Source of the DNA: Altererythrobacter sp. KTW20L
GTDB taxonomy: Bacteria > Pseudomonadota > Alphaproteobacteria > Sphingomonadales > Sphingomonadaceae
DNA: 64,000 nucleotides
NCBI RefSeq assembly: GCF_023501975.1
Contig: NZ_JAMFLH010000006.1
Coordinates: forward strand, 178,867-242,866
Direction: 5' to 3'
In this document: positions 46,110 to 56,811 of the stretch, piece by piece
Position numbering within the stretch: position 1 is the first letter of the stretch
How the letters are laid out: every line of letters begins with the position of its first letter
Translations under genes and position numbers: made by a program
Notes under the pieces: model-generated
The model's input: only the letters and a program-made list of their open reading frames with translations
The model's database searches: none
Told to the model about the DNA's origin: nothing

Positions 46110-49100
46110 TGGACGAGACCGGCGCCCCGATTGAACAGCAGCCCCCGCAGCGGCGCAGCACCGCTCGCAGTGTGTGGGTGTGGAGCGGGCGGGTGCTGGC
46201 CCTGCTGCTGGCGGTGATCGTGGCGTTCGGCGTGTTCCTCCATACTGCGCCGGGGCGGCAATTCCTGCTCAACCAGGTCAGCGCCTATGCGCCCGCATCG
46301 GGCCTGTCGGTGGAAGTGGGCGGCATCGAAGGCTCGGTACTTTGGAGCGCGACTTTCACCGATGTGAAACTGCGCGATGCCAACGATGTGCTGTTCCTCG
46401 AAGTGCCCGAGGTCGATCTCAACTGGCGGCCTTGGAAGTGGTTCTTCACCGGGCTGGATGTGCGCCACCTCGTGCTGAGCGACGGCACGCTTTATGCCAT
46501 GCCCGAACTGGTCCCCGGCGATCCCGATGCGCCGATCCTGCCTGATTTCAATATCCGCGTGGACCGGCTGGTGGTGGAAGACCTGCGCGTGGTCGAAGGC
46601 GTGCTGGGCGAGGAGCGGGTGGTGCAGTTCCGCACCGAGGCCGACATCCGCAACGGCCATGTCTATCTTGATGCCGCCGGCGAACTGGGCGGGGGTGACC
46701 GGTTCACCTTCCTGGTGAATGCCGAACCCGATGGCAATGTGTTCGATCTCGACCTTGACTATGTTGCCCCGGCAGGCGGGTTCCTTGCCACCCTGACCGG
46801 ATCGGACGAGGACCTGGCGATCGCGCTGGAAGGCGATGGCACGTGGATTTCGTGGGTCGGGCAACTGGTCGCCCGGCGCGGTGGCGAGCCGCTGCTCGAT
46901 GCCCAACTTTATAACGAGGACGGCCAGTACCGGCTGGTCGGCACGGCGCTGCCGGGTGACCTGGTGGAAGGGATGAGCGCCCGCGCGCTGGGCCGTGAAG
47001 TTGCCTTCACCGCGTCGGGTACGCTGGAGGCCAGTGTGCTGGAAGGCAGTCTGGCCGTACGGGCGCAGGGCTTCAACCTCGATGGCGGCGGCGCGATCGA
47101 CCTGGCGAACAACGAGTTCGACGGATTGCAGCTCGATGCCGAACTGCTTGATTCGATGCTGTTCGGCGATGCCGTGGCGCTGGAGAATGCGCGGCTGTCG
47201 GCGCGGCTCGACGGGCCCTTTGCCGGAATGGCCGTGCCGCATGAAATCAGTGTGGGGCGGCTTGTATCAGGCGATATCGTGTTGACCGGATTGACCCAGA
47301 GCGGAACCTTGCAGGGTGATGACGGGCGCTTTGTCCTGCCGCTGGATGTGCGGGTGGGCCGGGTGGTCAGCGGCCTTGCCCTGGCCGATCCCCGGCTGGT
47401 CAATGGGCGGCTCGGCGGCACGCTGGTGTGGGCGGGCGACAGCCTGTCTGTCGAGCGGCTGGGCGTGACCTTCCCCGGCCTCACCGCGGCCCTTGCGGTC
47501 AATGCCAACCTTGCCAGCGGGCAGGTGCGCCTTGTCGGGCCGGTGCAGGCAGACAACCTGCGGTTTGACGACGTGGGCCGGGTGGACACCATGGCGCGGA
47601 TCGACTTGACGCTGGGCGGTGACCGGCCGTGGAGCCTTGCAGCGCAGCTTGATGGCCGCGTCAGCGACGTGACCAATGCCACGCTGGAGAACGTGGCGGG
47701 CGGCAATATCCGCTTTGCCGGAGGTATCGCGCTTGGCGCGGCGCGGCCGATTGCCTTCAACGGCCTGACGATCAATTCCGACAAGCTGGAAGCCACGCTG
47801 GAAGGGCAGGTCGAAGGCTCGACCACTACGATCGCCGGCAGCGGCAGCCATACCGAATATGGCCCCTTCACGCTGGAAGCGACGCTGGCGGATGATGGCC
47901 CGCGCGTGGTGCTGGTGCTGGCTGATCCCCTGCCCGCAGCGGGCCTGCGCGACGTGCGCGTGGCGCTGGAGCCTGAAGGCGACGGCTTTGCCATTGCCAC
48001 CACCGGGCAATCGACGCTGGGCGAATTCGATGGCGACCTGTTTGTCGTGGCCCCTGCGGGCGGGGCGGTCAGCATCGCCATCAACCGGCTGGATGTGGCG
48101 CTGACGCGGATCAGCGGGCAGTTGAGGCTGGTCGAAGGCGGAGTCGATGGCGGCCTCGCGCTGTCGGGCGGTGGTGTCGATGGCCGGGTGGGCCTTGCCG
48201 CGCGGCCCGAAGGGCAGGCCTTCGATGTTGCCCTGACCGCACGCGAAGCCCGGTTCGGCGGGACCACCCAGCTCACCGTGTCGCAGGCAGATGTGGATGC
48301 GCGCGGGTTTATCGCCAATGCCGAAGGGGGCAGTGCCACCACGATCGAAGGCACGATGAGCGCGCAGGGCATCGGCTATGGCAACCTGTTTCTCGGGCGG
48401 ATGGCTGGCAATGCCGAGGTGCGCGGCGGAGTGGGCACGTTCAATGCAGCCATGGCGGGGCAGCGCGGCAGCCGGTTCGAACTGCTGCTGAATGGTGAGG
48501 CCACGCTGGACCAGATCGCACTGGCGGTCCGCGGATCCTATGCCGGTGAGCGCATTGCCATGCCGCGCCGCGCCGTGCTGGCGCGGACCGACGATGGCGG
48601 GTGGGAGCTTGAACGCGCTCAGCTTTCCTATGCCGATGGATTCGCCATCGCCAGCGGACGGTTCGGCGGCGAACAGCCGATGGCAGGCCGCCTTGCCCTG
48701 TCGCGCATGCCGCTGGCCCTGGCCGATGTGGTCGGCGAGCTGGGGCTGGGCGGCACGGTTTCGGGCGTGGTCGATTTTGCCGGCAGCGACAGCGGCGTGC
48801 CCACCGGACAGGCCCGGCTGCTCGCCAATGGCCTGACCCGGTCGGGCCTAGTGCTGACCTCGCGCCCGGTCGATATCGCGCTGGTGGCCGACCTTTCGCC
48901 CAGCCTGCTGCAGGCCCGCGCGGTGATCGAGGACCAGGGCAGTGCCAATGGCCGCCTCGACATGACGGTATCCAACCTGCCCGCAGGGGGGGCGCTGGGC
49001 GAGCGGCTCTATGCCGGCGACCTGTTCGCGCAGTTGCGGTACAATGGACCAGCCGAAGGCCTGTGGCGACTGGCGGCGATCGACCTGCTGGATATCTCGG

Positions 49101-50314
49101 GCCGGATCAACGTGGCCGCCAATGTGCGCGGCTCGCTCGGCAATCCGCAGGTCCAGGGCTCGCTGGCAGGCGATGGGCTGCGCGTCCAGGCGGCGATCAC
49201 CGGCTCCGATCTGAACGACGTATCGGCGCGCGGGCGGTTCGACGGATCGCGCCTGCGGCTGACCTCGTTTGCCGGTACCGCGACCAATGGCGGGCGGGTC
49301 AGTGGCAGCGGTTTCATCGACTTTTCCAACATGTCTGCCGATCGCGGGCCGCAGATGGATGTGCGGCTAGCGGCGCGCAACGCACGCATCCTGCAACTGC
49401 CCGGCATGGGCGCCACGGTTACCGGCCCGCTGCGGATCGTGTCCGATGGCATCAACGGCACCATCGCCGGACGGCTTGAGGTGCGCGAGGCGCAGTGGCG
49501 GCTGGGCACGGCGGACGAGGCGGTGGACCTGCCCGATCTGGAAATTACCGAGGTAAACCTTCCCGCAGACATCGCGCCCCCGCGCCGCGCGGCGCGGCCC
49601 TGGCGCTATCTCATCAATGCCACGGCCGCGCGCGGCATCGAGGTGGACGGCATGGGCCTCGATAGCGAATGGGGCGGGGAAATCCGCCTGCGTGGCACCA
49701 CGGCCGATCCACGCATCGGCGGCCAGGTCGAGATCGTCCCGCGCCAGGGCTTCTACAGCTTTGCGGGCGTGCGGTTCGAGATCACCCGCGGCCGCATCGA
49801 CTTCGACGAGAGCGTGCCGATCGACCCACGGCTCGACATCCTGGCCGAATCCGATGTCGATGGCCTGGCCGTGGACGTGACGGTGCGCGGCACGGCCAGC
49901 CAGCCGGAGATCGACTTTGCCTCGGTGCCCGCCCTGCCGCAGGAAGAGCTGCTCGCCCGGCTGCTTTTCGGCGGCTCGATCTCCACACTGTCGGCCACAG
50001 ATGCGCTGCAACTGGGCGCGGCGCTGGCATCGTTGCGCGGCGGATCGGGGATGGATCCGATCAACCGGCTGCGGAGCGCCATCGGGCTCGACCGGCTGCG
50101 GATTGTTCCGGCCGATCCGGCGCTCAACCGCGGTACATCGGTGGCGCTGGGCAAGAACGTGACGCGGCGGTTCTACATCGAACTGATTACCGACGGGCAG
50201 GGCTACAACGCCACCGAACTTGAATACCGCTTAACGGGCTGGCTTTCGCTGCTGGCCACGATCAACACGGTCGGACGATCGGGCGTGGCGGCGGAGTATT
50301 CGCGGGACTACTAG
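46109..50314 (+). CDS. tamB: Translocation and assembly module protein TamB
   Basis: A 1401-residue AsmA-like envelope protein with one N-terminal membrane helix (about 24-46), a very long periplasmic beta-groove region, and a C-terminal DUF490/TamB domain (RGRIDFDESVPIDPRLDI; LPQEELLARLLFGGS; FYIELITDGQGYNATELEYRL). TamB-type proteins bridge inner and outer membranes, work with TamA and probably carry phospholipids outward. The stop shares the four bases CTAG with the stop of the convergent lysozyme gene. Confidence 0.93.
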   Translation: MDETGAPIEQQPPQRRSTARSVWVWSGRVLALLLAVIVAFGVFLHTAPGRQFLLNQVSAYAPASGLSVEVGGIEGSVLWSATFTDVKLRDANDVLFLEVPEVDLNWRPWKWFFTGLDVRHLVLSDGTLYAMPELVPGDPDAPILPDFNIRVDRLVVEDLRVVEGVLGEERVVQFRTEADIRNGHVYLDAAGELGGGDRFTFLVNAEPDGNVFDLDLDYVAPAGGFLATLTGSDEDLAIALEGDGTWISWVGQLVARRGGEPLLDAQLYNEDGQYRLVGTALPGDLVEGMSARALGREVAFTASGTLEASVLEGSLAVRAQGFNLDGGGAIDLANNEFDGLQLDAELLDSMLFGDAVALENARLSARLDGPFAGMAVPHEISVGRLVSGDIVLTGLTQSGTLQGDDGRFVLPLDVRVGRVVSGLALADPRLVNGRLGGTLVWAGDSLSVERLGVTFPGLTAALAVNANLASGQVRLVGPVQADNLRFDDVGRVDTMARIDLTLGGDRPWSLAAQLDGRVSDVTNATLENVAGGNIRFAGGIALGAARPIAFNGLTINSDKLEATLEGQVEGSTTTIAGSGSHTEYGPFTLEATLADDGPRVVLVLADPLPAAGLRDVRVALEPEGDGFAIATTGQSTLGEFDGDLFVVAPAGGAVSIAINRLDVALTRISGQLRLVEGGVDGGLALSGGGVDGRVGLAARPEGQAFDVALTAREARFGGTTQLTVSQADVDARGFIANAEGGSATTIEGTMSAQGIGYGNLFLGRMAGNAEVRGGVGTFNAAMAGQRGSRFELLLNGEATLDQIALAVRGSYAGERIAMPRRAVLARTDDGGWELERAQLSYADGFAIASGRFGGEQPMAGRLALSRMPLALADVVGELGLGGTVSGVVDFAGSDSGVPTGQARLLANGLTRSGLVLTSRPVDIALVADLSPSLLQARAVIEDQGSANGRLDMTVSNLPAGGALGERLYAGDLFAQLRYNGPAEGLWRLAAIDLLDISGRINVAANVRGSLGNPQVQGSLAGDGLRVQAAITGSDLNDVSARGRFDGSRLRLTSFAGTATNGGRVSGSGFIDFSNMSADRGPQMDVRLAARNARILQLPGMGATVTGPLRIVSDGINGTIAGRLEVREAQWRLGTADEAVDLPDLEITEVNLPADIAPPRRAARPWRYLINATAARGIEVDGMGLDSEWGGEIRLRGTTADPRIGGQVEIVPRQGFYSFAGVRFEITRGRIDFDESVPIDPRLDILAESDVDGLAVDVTVRGTASQPEIDFASVPALPQEELLARLLFGGSISTLSATDALQLGAALASLRGGSGMDPINRLRSAIGLDRLRIVPADPALNRGTSVALGKNVTRRFYIELITDGQGYNATELEYRLTGWLSLLATINTVGRSGVAAEYSRDY

Positions 50315-50772
50315 CTGCGGTAGAGTGCGGCCTCGGCCTCGCGCCGCCGCACCAGTCCCCTAAGTACCCTGCCGCCTGCGAAGACCCATCGGGCGAACTG
50401 CGCCGCTGCCCCGGCATTGTCGCCTGCCACGTGCAGCCGGGTGAGCGTGGCCCTGCGAATCGCGCCGGTGTTGTAATGGAAGCTGGCCAGGGCATCGAAC
50501 TGGCCCTGCGTGGTGGGCGCCTTGCCGATGGCGCGAAGCACTTCTGCCGCGTGGCGCGCAACGTCGGCGACCAGCCGCGCATCGGCCTGTTCCTGCGTCC
50601 AAACCGTGCCCGGCCCGATGCCCTTGCCCGTTGCGCCCCAGCCAATGGTCCACGGATCGCCACCGGTGCCGGGGTCGGGATAGGCGGCAAGGCGGCAGCC
50701 TTCGAACTGCTTGATCAGCGCGATACCGGCGGCGGATACGCGGCGGCGGGGGAGTTGAAGGAAGGGAAGCAT
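50311..50772 (-). CDS. Phage-type lysozyme/endolysin (GH24)
   Basis: A 153-residue GH24 muramidase. The E-D-T catalytic set is visible: Glu24 in KQFEGCRLAAYPDPG, Asp33 and Thr42 in GDPWTIGWGATG. Further matches are TQEQADARL and GQFDALASFHYNTGA. The tail, VLRGLVRRREAEAALYR, is typical of endolysins. There is no clear signal peptide, and no holin or other phage gene is adjacent, so it looks like a domesticated or relic single gene. Confidence 0.88.
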   Translation of the reverse strand: MLPFLQLPRRRVSAAGIALIKQFEGCRLAAYPDPGTGGDPWTIGWGATGKGIGPGTVWTQEQADARLVADVARHAAEVLRAIGKAPTTQGQFDALASFHYNTGAIRRATLTRLHVAGDNAGAAAQFARWVFAGGRVLRGLVRRREAEAALYRS

Positions 50773-50853
50773 GAGCCGGACACCTTGATTGCGACGATTC
50801 GCAAGGGTGCTTAGGTAAGTGACGAGGCTGTAGGAAAGCCCTCAGCGACGGCC

Positions 50854-51840
50854 CTAGACCAGCCCCGCAGTATAGGCGGTATAGCCCAGATAGATCGCCA
50901 GCAGCACGGCCCCCTCGCGCCTGCTCAGCCGTCCCCCGGTCCAGGCAAACAGCATCACGCCCAGCGCTGCTGCCAGCACCACCCACAGGTCGAAGGCCAG
51001 GATCGACGGTGGGATAACGGTGGGGGCGACTACCCCGGTCAACCCGCCGATGAACAGCACGTTGAAGATGTTGGAACCGAGCACGTTGCCCAGCGCGATC
51101 TCGCCTTCCTTGCGGATGGCGGCGATGACCGAGGTGACCAGTTCGGGCAGCGATGTGCCCACGGCCACCACGGTCAGCCCGATCACTTCGTCCGCCACGC
51201 CAAGGTCTGCCGCGATGGTGATGGCCGAAGTCACCAGCAGGTTGCCGCCGCCAACGATGCAGACGAGGCCGGCCAGTGTCAGCAGCAGGGCGACGGACAG
51301 CTTGTCGGCCGGACCCCGTTCGTGCGGCGTCAGCGCCGGGTCGGCCTCGGCCATGGCCGAGGCGCGGTCGAAGGCGGCGGTATGGCCCTGGCCCACGCGC
51401 TCCTGGCGGTAGGCAAACACGAGATAGGCTACCAGCGCTGCCAGCAGGGCCAGTCCGGCCACGCGGTTGAGGCCCAGCGTATGGCCAGCCACGATCAGCG
51501 CCAGCACGGCCAGCGCGCCCACGCCCCCATCGCGCCACAGCACGCCGCGCGGAACCATCATGGGTGCCATCAGCGCCGATATGCCCAGGATCAGCAGCAG
51601 GTTGGCAAGATTGGAACCTGCGATATTGCCCAGGGCCAGGCCCGGCGAACCGGCCAGGCTGGCCTGCACGCTGGCGGCCAGTTCAGGGGTGGAGGTGCCC
51701 ATGCCCACCACGGTCAGCCCCACCAGCAGCGGCGACAGGCCCATCCGCGCGGCGATCTTCACCGCGCCGCGCACCAGCAGCTCGCCGCCGATCACCAGCA
51801 GGACAAGGCCAGCGGCCAGGATGAGGTATGTGGTGAGCAT
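50854..51840 (-). CDS. Calcium/sodium antiporter (CaCA family, YrbG-like)
   Basis: A 328-residue inner-membrane protein of about ten helices, built from two inverted repeats. Each repeat has the alpha-motif: GMGTSTPELAASVQASLAG with LGNIAGSNLANLLLILG, and AVGTSLPELVTSVIAAIRK with LGNVLGSNIFNVLFIGG. The acidic residues in these motifs bind cations. It is downstream of glnA on the same strand but separated by a terminator. Confidence 0.92.
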   Translation of the reverse strand: MLTTYLILAAGLVLLVIGGELLVRGAVKIAARMGLSPLLVGLTVVGMGTSTPELAASVQASLAGSPGLALGNIAGSNLANLLLILGISALMAPMMVPRGVLWRDGGVGALAVLALIVAGHTLGLNRVAGLALLAALVAYLVFAYRQERVGQGHTAAFDRASAMAEADPALTPHERGPADKLSVALLLTLAGLVCIVGGGNLLVTSAITIAADLGVADEVIGLTVVAVGTSLPELVTSVIAAIRKEGEIALGNVLGSNIFNVLFIGGLTGVVAPTVIPPSILAFDLWVVLAAALGVMLFAWTGGRLSRREGAVLLAIYLGYTAYTAGLV

Positions 51841-51890
51841 GGTGATCCTGACTTGCAGCGGTCGCTGCCCCTAGCAGCAGTACTAGCTAC

Positions 51891-51929
51891 AAAAAAGGGG
51901 CGCCCGGAATGTTCCGGACGCCCCCTTTT
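51891..51929 (-). terminator. Intrinsic terminator of glnA
   Basis: A stem GGGGCG-C-CCGGAA / TTCCGG-A-CGCCCC (one mismatch) with a 2-base apex is flanked by AAAAAA on the plus strand, giving TTTTTT after the hairpin in the glnA direction. It lies 20 bases after the glnA stop, and the other flank also has TTTT. Confidence 0.88.
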
Positions 51930-51948
51930 CCTTGATCAGGCAAACAGC

Positions 51949-53358
51949 TTAGCTGCTGTAGTACATGTCGTATTCGACCGGGCTCGGAGTCTGCTCGGTG
52001 CGGTACACTTCGGGCCACTTCAGCTCGATGTAGGCATCGATCTGGTCCTTGGTGAACACGTCGCCCTTGAGCAGGAAGTCGTGATCGGCTTCGAGAGCAT
52101 TCAGCGCCTCGCGGAGCGAACCGCACACGGTCGGCACCTCGGCCAGCTCTTCCGGCGGCAGGTCGTACAGGTTCTTGTCCATCGCGTCGCCCGGATGGAT
52201 CTTGTTCTCGATCCCGTCGATCCCGGCCATCAGCAGTGCAGCAAAGCTGAGGTAGGGGTTGCACAGCGGATCGGGGAAGCGGAACTCAACGCGCTTGGCC
52301 TTCTCGCCCGAACCGTAGGGGATGCGGCACGAGGCCGAACGGTTGCGCGCCGAATAGGCGAGCAGCACGGGAGCTTCGAAGCCCGGCACCAGCCGCTTGT
52401 AGCTGTTGGTGGTGGGGTTCGAGAAGGCGTTGATCGCCTTGGCATGCTTGATCACGCCGCCGATGTAGAACAGGCAGGTTTCCGACAGGCCGGCATAGCC
52501 ATTGCCCGCGAAGGTCGGCTTGCCATCCTTCCAGATCGACATGTGGGTGTGCATCCCGCTGCCGTTGTCCATGCGGATCGGCTTGGGCATGAAGGTGGCC
52601 GTCTTGCCATAGGCCTGGGCCACCTGGTGCACGACATACTTGTAGATCTGCACGTGGTCGGCAGTCTTCACCAGGGTGTCGAAAGTGATGCCCAGCTCGT
52701 GCTGCGAAGCGGCCACTTCGTGGTGGTGCTTGTCCATCGGCAGGCCGATTTCCATCATGGTGGAGACCATTTCGGCGCGGATATCGACGCAGCTATCGAC
52801 CGGAGCCACGGGGAAATAGCCGCCCTTGGCGCGCGGACGGTGACCCAGGTTGCCGCCTTCATAGTCCTTGCCGGTGTTGGTCGGCAGTTCGATATCGTCG
52901 ATCGCGAAGCCCGAACCGGAATAGCCGTCTTCAAAGCGCACGTCGTCGAACATGAAGAATTCGGGTTCCGGGCCGACGAACACAGTGTCGCCGATGCCGG
53001 TGGACTTGAGGTAGGCTTCGGCGCGCTTGGCGGTCGAACGCGGGTCACGGGCGTAGAGTTCGCCGGTGGAGGGCTCCACGATGTCGCAGTTGATGCTGAT
53101 CATCGGGGTGGCGCTGAACGGATCGGCCCAGACCGCATCGAGATCGGGCTTCAGGATCATGTCGCTCTCGTTGATGACCTTCCAGCCCTCGATCGAGGAA
53201 CCGTCGAACATCAGGCCTTCTTCAAGGTTGTCTTCGTCGATGGCCGAGGCGCAGATGGTCAGGTGCTGCCACTTGCCCTTAGGATCGGTGAAACGAAGAT
53301 CGACCCACTCGATCTCCTCTTCCTTGATGCGCTTCAAGACGTCTGCTGCACTAGCCAT
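51949..53358 (-). CDS. glnA: Glutamine synthetase type I
   Basis: A 469-residue dodecameric enzyme forming glutamine from glutamate, ammonia and ATP. Motifs are [17 protein letters not shown], the metal-site [41 protein letters not shown] and NRSASCRIP. The adenylylation tyrosine is present in [11 protein letters not shown], so activity should be controlled by GlnE in response to PII. It lies 95 bases downstream of glnB on the same strand and is probably co-transcribed. Confidence 0.97.
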   Translation of the reverse strand: MASAADVLKRIKEEEIEWVDLRFTDPKGKWQHLTICASAIDEDNLEEGLMFDGSSIEGWKVINESDMILKPDLDAVWADPFSATPMISINCDIVEPSTGELYARDPRSTAKRAEAYLKSTGIGDTVFVGPEPEFFMFDDVRFEDGYSGSGFAIDDIELPTNTGKDYEGGNLGHRPRAKGGYFPVAPVDSCVDIRAEMVSTMMEIGLPMDKHHHEVAASQHELGITFDTLVKTADHVQIYKYVVHQVAQAYGKTATFMPKPIRMDNGSGMHTHMSIWKDGKPTFAGNGYAGLSETCLFYIGGVIKHAKAINAFSNPTTNSYKRLVPGFEAPVLLAYSARNRSASCRIPYGSGEKAKRVEFRFPDPLCNPYLSFAALLMAGIDGIENKIHPGDAMDKNLYDLPPEELAEVPTVCGSLREALNALEADHDFLLKGDVFTKDQIDAYIELKWPEVYRTEQTPSPVEYDMYYSS

Positions 53359-53453
53359 GGTTTTTCCCTTCTTCGGATCACAAGATCATGAGTGTCGGTT
53401 GGTGTTGTCGGGCGCGGGTCAGCGGCCCCGGTTGATTGGTGGTGGTGCGCCGG

Positions 53454-54008
<555 letters not shown>

Positions 54009-54935
54009 TCAGAGCGCCAGCCCGACTTTTTCATCCAGGCCGGCCATCAGGTTCAAGGATTGCACCGCTGCTCCGCTGGCACCCTTGCCGAGGTTGTCGA
54101 GCATGGCGACGAGCCGCGCCTGCGATCCGTCGGCATTGGCAAAGACGTGCAGGGTCATCGCATCGCTCGGACCATTGGATCGCCGCAGAAGCAGTTCGTC
54201 GGGCACTGTGGCATCGGCCACGCGGACCACGGGGCTGTCGGCATAGAACGCAGCCAGCGCTTCGCGAAGCCTGTCGGGAGCGGCCGCGCCCGGCATGGCG
54301 GCCAGCATCAGCGGTACTTCCACCACCATGCCGCGGTGCGCGGGGATCACGGCGGGGGTGAACAGCGGGGGCAGGTCGAGGCCGCAGCGGGCCTGCATCT
54401 CGGGCACGTGCTTGTGGCCCAGCGCCAGGGCATATCCGCGCCAGGCAATGTCGGCATCGTCCTCGAACCGGGCGATTAGCGCTTTGCCGCCGCCGGAATA
54501 TCCGCTGACGGCATTGCAGCTATAGGGCCAGTCGGCGGGCAGCAGCCCGGCGCGGACCAGCGGGGCGACCAGGGCGATGAAGCCGGTGGAATAGCAGCCG
54601 GGATTGCTTACGCGGGTTGCCGAAGCCACTGCCTCGCGCCCGACAATTTCGGGGAAGCCATAGACCCAGCCGGGTGCGACACGGTGCGCAGTGGAGGCAT
54701 CGATGATGCGCACCTTGCTGCCAGCTGCCAGTTCCACCGCCTCGCGCGCGGCATCGTCATGCAGGCACAGAACGGCGAAGTCGGCGGCCTGGAGCGCATC
54801 GGCCCGCGCAGCAGAGGACTTGCGGCTGGCATCATCGAGCACGATCAGCTCGAATTCGCTGCGGCCAGCCAGCCGGTCGGCAATTTCGAGGCCGGTGGTG
54901 CCCGCGGCCCCGTCGATGAAGACTGTCTGCGCCAT
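54009..54935 (-). CDS. argC: N-acetyl-gamma-glutamyl-phosphate reductase (type 2)
   Basis: A 308-residue NADPH-dependent enzyme of arginine synthesis. It shows FIDGAAGTTGLEIADRL for nucleotide binding, the catalytic cysteine in SNPGCYSTGF, and HKHVPEM. The short length and lack of the long type-1 insert fit the AGPR type 2 form. The ATG overlaps the SH3 gene stop by one base (TGATG). No other arg gene is near. Confidence 0.93.
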   Translation of the reverse strand: MAQTVFIDGAAGTTGLEIADRLAGRSEFELIVLDDASRKSSAARADALQAADFAVLCLHDDAAREAVELAAGSKVRIIDASTAHRVAPGWVYGFPEIVGREAVASATRVSNPGCYSTGFIALVAPLVRAGLLPADWPYSCNAVSGYSGGGKALIARFEDDADIAWRGYALALGHKHVPEMQARCGLDLPPLFTPAVIPAHRGMVVEVPLMLAAMPGAAAPDRLREALAAFYADSPVVRVADATVPDELLLRRSNGPSDAMTLHVFANADGSQARLVAMLDNLGKGASGAAVQSLNLMAGLDEKVGLAL

Positions 54936-55294
54936 CAGACGACCTGTTCCAGCCGGTCGATATGGACATAGCCAACCGGCCCTTCCAGTGACAGGCAGCC
55001 CCAGGCCCATTGGCCGGTGATGTCGAGCAGTTCGAAGCTGTCGCCTTCCGCCAGCTCGCACAAGGTCGCGGCAGTGGATGAGGGCGAGGCGAGCAGCGGT
55101 GCGCCGCCGGGCATCACGCTGCGCGGCTGGGGCACGGCGTAATGCGGCACGAAATAGCGGCCCGCCAGGCCGACATGGGCGAGGTCACCCCGGATCGGCA
55201 CGCGCGTTTCATCCGGCCGCACGACAGGTCCGCTAAGGACGAAGGGCCCTTGCGGATGGGTCGAGGTAAGGCTGGCAGGTGCAGGCTTGGACAC
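54935..55294 (-). CDS. Stand-alone bacterial SH3-domain protein (NlpC/P60 N-terminal type)
   Basis: A 119-residue protein. Its second half, GGAPLLASPSSTAATLCELA through GQWAWGCLSLEGPVGYV, looks like the N-terminal SH3 domain of dipeptidyl-peptidase VI-type NlpC/P60 enzymes, which in many alphaproteobacteria follow the leucyl aminopeptidase gene, as here. No NlpC/P60 catalytic domain follows: argC starts at its stop. There is no signal peptide. It may be a reduced relic or a binding module. Confidence 0.65.
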   Translation of the reverse strand: MSKPAPASLTSTHPQGPFVLSGPVVRPDETRVPIRGDLAHVGLAGRYFVPHYAVPQPRSVMPGGAPLLASPSSTAATLCELAEGDSFELLDITGQWAWGCLSLEGPVGYVHIDRLEQVV

Positions 55295-55378
55295 AGGCGT
55301 GGGCTTGTCTTTCTATGGTTTTGCGGCGCGCTTAGCCGCGCCTTGGCGCGAGGGCAAGTTTGCCACCGGTCAGGCCAC

Positions 55379-56761
55379 TCACCCGAACCGCGCCTTGAGC
55401 ATGTGGAAAGAGGCACGCAGTCCCAGCGCCGCGCCGCCCTTGGGCCGCCCCGGCTTGGCCGCTGGCCGCCAGGCGAAGGTATCGAAGTGCGCCCAATCGA
55501 TGTCCTCTCCCACGAACCGGTCGAGGAAGCTGGCCGCCACGCTGGCCCCGGCATAGCCGTTGGTGTGGGTGTTGTTGAGGTCGGCAATGTCGCTCTTGAG
55601 ATATTCGGCATAGGGCGCGTGAAGCGGCAGGCGCCAGCACGGATCGTCCTGCGCCTTGCCAGCTTTCAGCAGGGCGTCCGCAGTCTCATCCGTGCGGGTG
55701 AACAGCGCGGGCAGATCCGGCCCCACGGCCACGCGGGCAGCGCCGGTCAGGGTGGCGAAGTCGATCACCAGTTCGGGCGAAGCCTCGCTGGCATAGGCCA
55801 GGGCATCGGCCAGGATCAGCCGCCCCTCGGCATCGGTATTGCCGATCTCGACCGACAGCCCCTTGCGGCTTTTCAGCACGTCACCGGGGCGAAAGGCATT
55901 GCCCGCGATGGCGTTCTCCACCGCCGGGACGAGGCATTGCAGCCGCACCTTCAGGCCCGAAGCCATGACCAGCGAGGCGAGCGCCAGCGCATGGGCCGCG
56001 CCGCCCATGTCTTTCTTCATCAGCAACATGCCGTTGCCCGGCTTGATGTTCAGCCCGCCGGTATCGAAAGCCACGCCCTTGCCCACGATGGCGATGCGCG
56101 GATGGGCATCGTCGCCCCAGTTCAGCTCGATCAGGCGCGGGGCATGGTGGCGGGCAGCGGCGCGGCCCACGGCGTGGACCATCGGAAAGCCCGTTGCCAG
56201 AGCATCGCCGCGCACCACGTTGATCGTCGCGCCATGGGCCTCGGCAATGCGGGCGGCTTCGGCCTCGATCGCTTCGGGGCCCATGTCCTCGGCAGCGGTG
56301 TTGACCATGTCGGCCACCAGGGCGGCTGCCTGGACTTCGGCCACCACGGCGGGAATGCGGCCCACTTCGCCGGTCAGCAGAACGCGCGGACCGGGTGCAT
56401 CGGGATCTGCCTTGTAGCGGTCGAACACATATTGCGCGCTTTGCCAGCCGTATATTGCAGGGCCGGGATCGCCGCTGGCGAGGCGATAGGTTCCGGCGGG
56501 CAGAGCACTCGCCAGCTTGGCCATGCACCAGCTTGAAAGATCGGCCGGATTGGCCACTCCGCCGACTGCAAACCACGCCTCTCCATCGGGCACGATGGCC
56601 ACCTGGTAGCCGCCACCGGTGAACTTCTGCGCCGCCAGCGCGCTGCGCTGCGGGCCGCTCAGCCCTTGCGCGAACTGTTCGAACAAGTCCTTGTTGACCA
56701 GATGGATGGCAATGGCATCCTGCCCACGATCCGGCTGGATCAGATCCGCTTTTACGCTCAT
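55379..56761 (-). CDS. Leucyl aminopeptidase family M17
   Basis: A 460-residue di-metal aminopeptidase, cytoplasmic, that trims N-terminal residues from peptides. The metal- and substrate-binding motifs are IVGKGVAFDTGGLNIKPG, MKKDMGGAAHALALA and the M17 signature NTDAEGRLILADAL. The N-terminal domain is short, as in the PepB/LAP-like subgroup. It heads the minus-strand run with the SH3 gene (84 bases downstream) and argC. Confidence 0.93.
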   Translation of the reverse strand: MSVKADLIQPDRGQDAIAIHLVNKDLFEQFAQGLSGPQRSALAAQKFTGGGYQVAIVPDGEAWFAVGGVANPADLSSWCMAKLASALPAGTYRLASGDPGPAIYGWQSAQYVFDRYKADPDAPGPRVLLTGEVGRIPAVVAEVQAAALVADMVNTAAEDMGPEAIEAEAARIAEAHGATINVVRGDALATGFPMVHAVGRAAARHHAPRLIELNWGDDAHPRIAIVGKGVAFDTGGLNIKPGNGMLLMKKDMGGAAHALALASLVMASGLKVRLQCLVPAVENAIAGNAFRPGDVLKSRKGLSVEIGNTDAEGRLILADALAYASEASPELVIDFATLTGAARVAVGPDLPALFTRTDETADALLKAGKAQDDPCWRLPLHAPYAEYLKSDIADLNNTHTNGYAGASVAASFLDRFVGEDIDWAHFDTFAWRPAAKPGRPKGGAALGLRASFHMLKARFG

Positions 56762-56811
56762 AAGAGCGCTTCTGCCCAAGCCGGGCCGATTTGGAAAGGC
56801 AATCGAAGCGC

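Noticed and set aside
51322..53391. Plus-strand open frame (689 codons) opposite glnA and the antiporter gene
   Set aside because: Runs through the glnA terminator and two well-identified genes; a codon-bias artefact.
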